The notes below the pieces were generated by a model. It was not told where the DNA came from and ran no database searches. It saw nothing but the letters and a program-made list of their open reading frames with translations. From NCBI GenBank assembly GCA_018814055.1, contig JAHJAL010000116.1, forward strand, positions 1 through 7,154: a stretch of 7,154 nt of DNA, in the 5' to 3' direction. This DNA comes from Patescibacteria group bacterium (GTDB taxonomy: Bacteria > Patescibacteriota > JAHJAL01). A program made the translations under genes and the position numbers. Shown piece after piece: positions 1 through 6,700 of this stretch. Each line of letters begins with the position of its first letter. Positions within the stretch are counted from its first letter, which is position 1.

Positions 1-1
1 A

Positions 2-89
2 TAATGAATAATGAATAATATTTTAGTTACAAGAATTTAATTTGTAATCTGTATTAAATTATTCATTGTTCATTTTTCATTATTCATTA
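2..89. repeat. Inverted repeat made of the same heptamer (arms 2-15 and 76-89)
   Basis: The plus strand at 2-15 is TAATGAATAATGAA, the exact reverse complement of 76-89, giving 14-bp arms separated by 60 bases of AT-rich sequence. The arms are two TAATGAA units each, so the structure joins oppositely oriented heptamer arrays. It lies just past the last gene. It lacks a GC-rich stem, so it is not a classical intrinsic terminator. The left array may continue outside the window. Confidence 0.6.
62..89 (-). repeat. Tandem heptamer array, four NAATGAA units, over the methyltransferase stop codon
   Basis: Four directly adjacent 7-base units read on the minus strand as TAATGAA, TAATGAA, AAATGAA and CAATGAA (plus-strand TTCATTN at 83-89, 76-82, 69-75, 62-68). 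Only the first base varies. The TAA stop of the methyltransferase (87-89) is the start of the first unit, so the array is partly the 3' end of the gene. Confidence 0.7.
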
Positions 90-761
90 ATAATTTACAT
101 TCGGTTCTTTCGGCCGAGCCAAGATGGCAAGCAACAGTCCAAGATTGAATCTCTGCTCATCTAGGATTTCGTAGCCGATAAATTCCATGAGGTGACGAAG
201 CTTGCGGCCGTCAAATCGTTGGACATGGCTTTCATCCCATACTCCCCCACCCATGTCACCAGGCAAACTAGTCCAGACTGACCATCCGATATTGAAAATC
301 CAATCTTCGTAGGGTACCAGGACGATAATTTGTCCGTCTGGTTTTACCAGTCGTCTCATTTCTTGCAGAATTTCCACCGGATTTAAGACGTGTTCCAAAG
401 TTTCAAGGATAGTAACTATATCGAAAGAGTTGTCGTCATAGGGAAAATTTGATGAGGCAGCGTCATGGACCTGGAAATCGATGTGGGGATAAGTCTGGCG
501 AGCATAATCAATCGCCTGGGGAGAAATATCAAGAGCGGTTATATCTGCATTGGTACACTTGGATAACTCATTGGTGAAAGTACCACCGGCACAACCAATA
601 TCCAGTAATTTGCCGTTGGTGCCGGCAAGCATTTGGCCAATATGTTTGAATCGATTTTGATGAAAAACTTTTTTGATTGGATTATCAATGATGCTGGTAT
701 CGTAATAATCGCCGGGAATACTATGGTGAATTTCGTCTAATTTTTGTTTTTGATGTTTCAT
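87..761 (-). CDS. Class I SAM-dependent methyltransferase
   Basis: The 224-residue product from ATG 761 has the Rossmann-fold methyltransferase motifs: LLDIGCAGGTFT (SAM-binding motif I), the acidic end of strand 2 in ALDIS, DAASSNFPYDDNSFDIV (adenine contact and strand 4), LETLEHVLNP, and LVKPDGQIIVLVP. The later HVQRFDGRKLRHLMEFIGYE segment is typical of UbiG-like and glycan or lipid methyltransferases. No membrane helix is present, so it is cytosolic. The TTG at 797 would add 12 residues (INNLTKSNKIK after the start) and overlap the preceding gene. ATG 761 is preferred because neither site has a Shine-Dalgarno match and ATG is the stronger codon. As last gene of the cluster it probably methylates a sugar, lipid or polyprenyl intermediate of this surface pathway. 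The substrate is unknown. Confidence 0.9.
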   Translation of the reverse strand: MKHQKQKLDEIHHSIPGDYYDTSIIDNPIKKVFHQNRFKHIGQMLAGTNGKLLDIGCAGGTFTNELSKCTNADITALDISPQAIDYARQTYPHIDFQVHDAASSNFPYDDNSFDIVTILETLEHVLNPVEILQEMRRLVKPDGQIIVLVPYEDWIFNIGWSVWTSLPGDMGGGVWDESHVQRFDGRKLRHLMEFIGYEILDEQRFNLGLLLAILARPKEPNVNY

Positions 762-789
762 TTTTATTTTGTTACTTTTGGTTAAGTTA

Positions 790-2934
790 TTAATCAATCA
801 GTTTCTTTTTTCTTTGATTGATAATCCAGGCACTCAGGAGCAGGGCAATAATAGTGATGGCCAGGCCAATATTTTCGCTATTGAGGGTTTTGGCTCTTAA
901 GTCAATGGTCATGTCGCCGGTGGCATTGGGATTGATCAAGATAAGGTTGGGCCCGATAGCCGAGATTGCGAGTTGAGTGTCGTTTTGGTCCGCTGCCTGC
1001 CAACGCTGGTCATAATTGGTTTTGAAGATGATTGATTCACCGGGCTTGATATCGGATAATTTGATATGATAACGGCTGGGACTAATCATTTTGTATTCAA
1101 CTCGATCAATGTCGCCTTGGTTGATGATTTGGGCGAATTCGAATATAGCATCGTTATCTTTTTTGTTGGCAATAATACCCTGACGGGGATATTTTGACAA
1201 ATCGTTAATTGTAAACAGGGAGAGCTGAGCATCCGGAACTGCATACATTTTCAAGCCCCCGTCGGCAAATTCTTCAGCTAATTTATAATTATTGAAGCGG
1301 TCATAATTGGTGTAATCAACATAGTGAGTTCCGCTTTCCGGATAGTTGACCAATATATATTTGATATTCAATATTTGCAGCCAGGCTTGGGCAATCTCAG
1401 GATTTTCTCCCTTGTTGATTTGATAGGCGATATCGGCCCACCAGGGATTTGGTTGGGCGTTATCGGCACCACCGCGGATTTGTGGCGTATCAGAAAAGAC
1501 ATTGAGCCAAAAAGCCGGGGTACCAGTCAGATATGCTCGATCACCGGACTCGGGATCGATGTTTTCGTCAAGCCACCGGGCGATTTTGTATTCAAAAGTG
1601 TTATCCATTGAAACCGGCTTGAGTAAGAAATGGGGGTTGGAAATATATTGGTAAGACGCCATGACAATAAGAATAAAAATAGCAATTATAGTAGTGGCGT
1701 GCGACAGGTATTTGATGGTACCGGTATATTTGAATTTGACAAAATCGATCAGATTGGTAAAGAACATTGCCAATAAAACAACGAAGCCGATTTGAGCTTC
1801 CGGGAGATATCGATTGGGCTGAGTTACCAGTGAATATCCGTAGTGATAAAAAACGATACCAACCCCGAGGAAAACCAAGGTCCAAGTGGTCATCAAAAAC
1901 CATTTAAAAGACCGGTCATTGCCCATAAGTTTATGGCGCAAGAACAGGGTAATCGGTAGTACACCAAATAAAATCAGAACAAACATAAGCAGAAATGGCG
2001 GCCAATGAGGCATGTTTTCAGGGTGAATGTATCCTGATTGAAGAATTGATTGGATAAAACTGTAATCGAAATAAAAAGCGGTAAGCGCGTATGATAGTAA
2101 TCCAATAATCAGTAAACGTTTGATGCTGAAATTTTGGATGTAAATGGCTAATTTACCGATGACGATCAAGGCCAGGATCACCAGCAAGGCAAATCCGCCA
2201 AAGAGATTGGTCAGCATGGTCAGGGCAATAAACATGGCGGCACCGATATAGTTCAAAATATCCGGTTGGCGATAGCTTTTGATAAAATACAATGCGGCTA
2301 GAGGCAAAAAGAACAGGGACACCAAGTGAGGACCCTCACCAAATTGGGAAAAGACTATCAATTGATAGGGCGGCCAGCCGGCAATACTGGGGGTGGAAGT
2401 GATTTGAGGGATGAATAAATAAGCAATTGAAGGTAGCAATATATACATCAAACTACCCAAAAAAGCGGCAGTTTTTCTTTTGGTGAGGTAGTGAACAAAA
2501 CTGTAAATACTAAGTGGCGTAAGCAGGACAAAAATAGCGGTAATAATCCGATAGCTGTGGGTAATACTCAAAGAAAATATCTTGGACATTAGGGCAATCA
2601 GATATGGCATAACCGGCGGATAGGTTAGATGGGTCGGAAAACCAAAATACCAAAGATTATTCCAGTTTTCATTCCAGTTTTGGAAAATATATTGAGCATT
2701 GGCTATATGCGCGCCTTCAATGTTCTCAATAAAGCGCGAGAAACCATCTGAAAACAATGGGTACACCAATACTCCACTTAGGACCATCAGCAAAGCGACT
2801 AGCAAGACATGTATGGGTAATTCAGTTTTTTTGTCATGAGGATCAAAGGTTTTAACCTGAATATCTTGTTTTTTGATAGTGGTCTTTTTGGTTTTTGTTG
2901 CCTTTTTTCTAATTGTGCGTTTGCGTTTGGCCAT
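790..2934 (-). CDS. Polytopic membrane protein, GT-C / PTPS-related type
   Basis: The 714-residue product has a basic cytoplasmic N-terminus (1-38, many Lys/Arg) and about a dozen hydrophobic helices between 42 and 428. A soluble, probably extracytoplasmic domain spans about 440-685. A last helix (690-705) precedes QRKKKLID. The first external loop (62-110: IEGAHIANAQYIF, LWYFGFPTHLTYPPVMPYL) and the later FGEGPHLVSLFFLPLAALYF segment match, from memory, large membrane proteins annotated as 6-pyruvoyl-tetrahydropterin synthase-related. Those proteins have GT-C glycosyltransferase-like topology and are not pterin enzymes. If it is a GT-C enzyme it would use a lipid-linked sugar outside the membrane; the loop acid is not obvious (candidates E70 and E73). 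Position after the exosortase suggests a role in making or attaching the surface acceptor. It ends at the start of the methyltransferase gene. The membrane-protein call is secure, the enzymatic role tentative. Confidence 0.75.
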   Translation of the reverse strand: MAKRKRTIRKKATKTKKTTIKKQDIQVKTFDPHDKKTELPIHVLLVALLMVLSGVLVYPLFSDGFSRFIENIEGAHIANAQYIFQNWNENWNNLWYFGFPTHLTYPPVMPYLIALMSKIFSLSITHSYRIITAIFVLLTPLSIYSFVHYLTKRKTAAFLGSLMYILLPSIAYLFIPQITSTPSIAGWPPYQLIVFSQFGEGPHLVSLFFLPLAALYFIKSYRQPDILNYIGAAMFIALTMLTNLFGGFALLVILALIVIGKLAIYIQNFSIKRLLIIGLLSYALTAFYFDYSFIQSILQSGYIHPENMPHWPPFLLMFVLILFGVLPITLFLRHKLMGNDRSFKWFLMTTWTLVFLGVGIVFYHYGYSLVTQPNRYLPEAQIGFVVLLAMFFTNLIDFVKFKYTGTIKYLSHATTIIAIFILIVMASYQYISNPHFLLKPVSMDNTFEYKIARWLDENIDPESGDRAYLTGTPAFWLNVFSDTPQIRGGADNAQPNPWWADIAYQINKGENPEIAQAWLQILNIKYILVNYPESGTHYVDYTNYDRFNNYKLAEEFADGGLKMYAVPDAQLSLFTINDLSKYPRQGIIANKKDNDAIFEFAQIINQGDIDRVEYKMISPSRYHIKLSDIKPGESIIFKTNYDQRWQAADQNDTQLAISAIGPNLILINPNATGDMTIDLRAKTLNSENIGLAITIIALLLSAWIINQRKKKLID

Positions 2935-2991
2935 GATATTTCAATTATATTACGAATTACATATTACAAGAAAAAAATGATTGAAAAAATT
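2935..2991 (-). repeat. Intergenic degenerate octamer repeat, GTAATNNN units
   Basis: The 57-bp gap between the exosortase and the GT-C-like gene contains, on the minus strand, three adjacent 8-base units TTGTAATA, TGTAATTC and GTAATATA. The rest is AT-rich. No promoter or Shine-Dalgarno site is evident before the next ATG (2932-2934). Similar GTAATTC-type short repeats are, from memory, common between genes of CPR bacteria. Confidence 0.4.
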
Positions 2992-3717
2992 TTATCGACT
3001 GGCTTTCACTCTGACGAAGTCTTTGTGGTGCAGAATAAATTTGTAACAAAACAGCCAGTATACTATCAGCCAGGAAATCATAAATAACGTGCTGACATAG
3101 TCGTGAAAGATGATGGCAGCCATTCCCCCGAAATGATAAGCGATAAGCCCGACTAAACTAACTCGAATTATGTTGATCAAAGCGGTTCCCAAGACGCCGA
3201 TCAAGATGGTTTCGATTTTGCTGTTGAGGGTAAAGGGACCTTTGAGACCAACAAATAAACTTAGCAGCAGGAGAATAAAACTTTGCCAACCGATACAGTT
3301 CCAGGAAATATAGACATTGATCGGGATGCTGTCTTTGATCATGCTGATTCCGGTAAGGTTGGCGGAAGCTTCCAGGCCAATTAGTTTCATGGAAGAAACA
3401 ATCATGCTGGCTTCAAAAGGAACGACATAGTTTTGGATAACTTTATAAAGTTCTACCTTCATGATAATCTTTGTCAGTAGTTCATTGAAAGTGGTAACAA
3501 ATGGCATGACCAAAAATGTAACACAGGCCAGGATTATCACCAACTGAAATGTGGAAAAAGTGATAATTTTGGCTTGTTTCATCTCTTTGTCCAGTCCAAA
3601 CAGGGATTTGGGGATGGCCATAATATCAACGTTGCCCTTTTGTTCTTTTTTCCAAAACTGCCATGATTTGAGCTTTTTGGTTAATTTCTGTATTTGTTTT
3701 TTGATTTTGTTTTTCAT
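2992..3717 (-). CDS. Exosortase/archaeosortase-family transpeptidase
   Basis: This 241-residue polytopic membrane protein has the catalytic set of the exosortase/archaeosortase family: Cys141 in SWNCIGWQSF, Arg185 in LINIIRVSLVG, and His205 in IIFHDYVSTLF, each at a membrane-helix edge. Family members recognise a C-terminal tripartite tail on secreted proteins, cut it, and are thought to transfer the protein to another surface molecule. Residues 1-50 are hydrophilic and very Lys-rich, so cytoplasmic; hydrophobic segments follow near 52-75, 142-158, 170-197 and 206-228. The ATG at 3715-3717 is the first in frame; ATG codon 33 is less likely because of the basic N-terminus before it. The upstream neighbour ends in a PEP-CTERM-like tail, making it the obvious substrate. 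The CIGW context differs from the common CSG/CAG of proteobacterial exosortases. The subfamily is not assigned. Confidence 0.87.
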   Translation of the reverse strand: MKNKIKKQIQKLTKKLKSWQFWKKEQKGNVDIMAIPKSLFGLDKEMKQAKIITFSTFQLVIILACVTFLVMPFVTTFNELLTKIIMKVELYKVIQNYVVPFEASMIVSSMKLIGLEASANLTGISMIKDSIPINVYISWNCIGWQSFILLLLSLFVGLKGPFTLNSKIETILIGVLGTALINIIRVSLVGLIAYHFGGMAAIIFHDYVSTLFMISWLIVYWLFCYKFILHHKDFVRVKASR

Positions 3718-3797
3718 TTTTTTATTTTTATTGGTGGAAAGTTTTAAAAGAATAATTAAATATTTGTTTGATACTGTTTGAGAATATTTGATAATGT
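3718..3797 (-). other. 80-bp AT-rich gap between GT2 fusion and exosortase genes
   Basis: This AT-rich gap contains two TATCAAA copies and two CAAATATT copies on the minus strand, but no GC-rich hairpin and no clear promoter boxes. The last 15 bases before the exosortase ATG are almost all A and T, with no Shine-Dalgarno match. The gap is short enough for co-transcription. Confidence 0.5.
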
Positions 3798-6700
3798 TTA
3801 TTTTTTATTCTTTTTTTTCTTTTTTCTCCGTGCGTACCACAAGCCAAACAGTGAAGGTAGCCCAAGCAACAAAGCTGCTTCCGGTACGATGATACATGGG
3901 GTTGAGAGAAGACTGATGCCGTTGTTGTATTCGATCACCAGGTCGTCACAACAGCAATGTTCGGTGGGACATTGTTCGGATTCTGAGTTGGCAATAACAT
4001 AGCGATACACTCCATCAGGGCCTTTGACTTGCCATTTCAGATTGGATCCATTGAAATCGACAGTGAATACATCTTCGTGAAGTCCGGGCAAGAAATCAGT
4101 GGGCTGGCCGCGGTCAATAGGATCGGGAATAAATTTGTTTTTCCAGCCGATAGGGATATTCACGGTGTGACTGTTTTGGTTTTCATAGCCGAAGTGAGCG
4201 GTATAGGTACCGTCGCCGTGGTCATCAACACATTCGAGTAAAGGCAAAACAGGATGGTTACAAAGGGTATCAGCTACGATGTATTCGGTATTGGAATAAG
4301 ATAAGATGGTTCCGTTATAATAGGCACCGATGCGGTAATAATATCCTTGTCCTTGAGTGACGGCGGTGTCGGTGTAGTGGGTAGTTGAGCCAGGGGTAAT
4401 GTATTTATAATATCCATCTTCGGGGTATGTCAGGTCAGGATCAGTGATAGAACGAAGTAATTTGTAGCCGGTAATGTATTGCTCATCGTACTCGGTCCAG
4501 TTTATTTCGATGCCGTTACAGGTGTTTTCGACGGTCATTTCAATATCTTCACCAGGACAAAATTCGCATGAGGGTCCGGTGATTTCACCGATTTCAAAAT
4601 ATCTACCCGCCTTGACGGATGCTCGGACACAGGCTTCACACTTTTTACCTTCTAGAGTAAATGAATAATCTCGGCTTTCATCTGGCTCTAATTCGATCTC
4701 CCATTTGATGCCATATATTCCGGTCTTAGGATCAGTCCCAATTTCAACACCATAGCTTGGAGTATAAGAGACTACATTGCTTCCAAGACATAGCTCGAAT
4801 ATGTTGTTACTCAGGGCATAGGAGGCATCTACTCCGGTAATTGTATAGTTGAAGGTTGTCTGATCTAGTGAGCTATCATAGGATGAGCTATTGAATTGGA
4901 TATGATATCCTTTCAAAGTATCTTCGTCACAATTCGGTGGAGGACACAGGGGAACATCCCCTCCTTCAGTTGAAGTGGCACTACAACTGGTGATTGAAGT
5001 GGACATGCTTTCTATTTGTTCGGTGGGAGCTTCTTTATTATTCATGGGGGCAGCTTGAGCTACTTCGATGTATGGTAAATGATTGGCTTTGGCTGATTCG
5101 ATATTTTCTTCCGAAGATTTTTTTTGTTCGGTAGCACATGCTAATTCGTCATCACAGTTGATTTCATCACAGACAGAGTCAGGGTCACAGTTTTCTACAC
5201 TATACTCATAGGCAGCGGTGTAAATTAATTTACGCGGGTCGGCGGTGGTGCATACAACTGCCGGCGCGTTACCAATATTGAAGTTGATAACTGATGGTGT
5301 ACTTTGATTGATGGTCATGGTGGTAGAAGCGAGGTATTGATAGTCACCGCCACTGGAGTTGACATGTCCGACACTAAATGAATAAACTTTGTCATGTTCG
5401 GGCTTTTGAGCCAATACCAATCGACTGGAATAAGTACCGGATGAGATACCGCCGTCATCGGTGCCGGTGGGACATATATCAGAGTACCAGCTGTAGCTAG
5501 GATTTGATCGGCCAATCGCTACTTGCTGCGGATTGGTAGCGCTGAAAAAGCTGAGGTATTGGGGGTGATTTAGATATAGGATGTCAGGATTGGCTTGGAT
5601 GATTTCACCGGATGCCAGATAACCCAAGGAGCCGAGTAATATGGCCATAATCAGGATTATGGTCATACCCAAACGCGGCACGCGTTTGAGTTCCATCCAG
5701 ATTCGTCCTTTTTCCTCGAGAGTCTCCGTGTCTTGTTTTTCATATTTATACATACCGTGTTCTTTGGCCAGTCGCTCGGCAGTTTTGTCCAGGTCATGTT
5801 CGAGTAATTCCACATTTTTCTTGAGTTTTTCATCCTCGGAGCCGGTCATTTGTGATTCCATCACCGCATCGGTGACGGAACCGGTTTTTTTGGTACGGAC
5901 CCAGCCGCCTTCAAACGGTGCAAATAGACCTTTGATGGAAGCATAGGCCAAGTGAGGAATAACATAATAAATATAGGTCAAAAATGGCAGGAAGTTGTAG
6001 TCACGGTCTTCACCTCTTTCCAGCACCAATCCGGAAATACACATAACCGGCAGCGCCATCAGATTGGTAAAGACCAAACTCCAGCCCAAAGTTTGGGTCC
6101 AGCCGGGTACTTTGATATGAAAAACCAATTCACCCAATAGCCAGCCAACTGTACCGAGGATAAAGAAAAAGGCCTGCATATAAAAAGGTGCGTAGTGCAA
6201 GAATTCAAGTTTTTCCATCAGGGTCATATTGGGAGAGAACATAACTTTCCAGAAATATTTTTTGACGTTCCAGGTATGTCCCTCAGCCCAGCGTATCTGT
6301 TTACGGGCCAGGCGGTTGAGCGAATTTACACATTCGGCCGGTACTTTGATATCGGGGGTATAACCGATTTTCCAGCCATCGATATACATCCGGATGGTTA
6401 GATTCCAGTCTTCGACGATGGAGGTATAACCGTCTTCCATCTGCCAGGTATATTTTTCCAGCACATCACGGCGGATCATAAATACACTACCGGCGATCAT
6501 TTTCATGGCGCCAAAGTACTGCTGAGCGGTTCGTTCGATCATATATCCGCCGGCAAAACCAAATCGGACGCCGGAGGTAACAAAATTTTCGTCTTTGTTG
6601 AGGATGTGCCATTGATATCCTTGGACGGCGGCCAGATTCTTTTCTTCATCCAGCCGTAAACTGCTGTTGTTTTGCTTATAAAATTCACGTAGGAATTGTT

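Larger units (their letters stand above)
3888..5603 (-). other. Cysteine-rich extracytoplasmic region of the GT2 fusion
   Basis: This encodes residues 518-1089, after the helix at 495-514. It is rich in Ser, Thr, Tyr, Asn and acidic residues and has no long hydrophobic segment, as expected of secreted protein. It holds 22 cysteines, including the spaced cluster NCDPDSVCDEINCDDELAC, pairs at CEAC and CEFC, and a CCC just before the sorting tail. An Ala/Ser/Glu/Pro-rich linker lies at about 676-744. Three folded modules follow: about 747-866, an FN3-like domain at about 879-960, and about 970-1056. Disulfides are inferred, not shown. A role in binding or surface display is plausible but untested. 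Confidence 0.75.

Noticed and set aside
2..89. Intrinsic terminator after the methyltransferase
   Set aside because: The stem is almost purely A/T, the loop is 60 bases long, one arm lies in the coding end, and there is no GC-rich stem followed by a U-tract.
795..797. TTG start for the methyltransferase
   Set aside because: It adds a short Lys/Asn-rich stretch with no domain content, has no better ribosome site and is a weaker start codon than ATG 761. It cannot be fully excluded because it would overlap the upstream stop region.
790..2934. Enzyme of tetrahydropterin synthesis
   Set aside because: The PTPS-related label of such proteins reflects a naming history. The protein is a polytopic membrane protein with no soluble pterin-synthase motifs.
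3801..3826. Programmed -1 frameshift at the A-AAA-AAG heptamers in the lysine tail
   Set aside because: Two in-frame A-AAA-AAG sites exist, but a shift there would only shorten the basic tail by a few residues. The run is explained by the Lys codons of the sorting signal.
5641..5946. Plus-strand open frame of about 100 codons, and other plus-strand frames
   Set aside because: They lie opposite well-supported minus-strand genes, have no family signature, and their composition is that of antisense translation.
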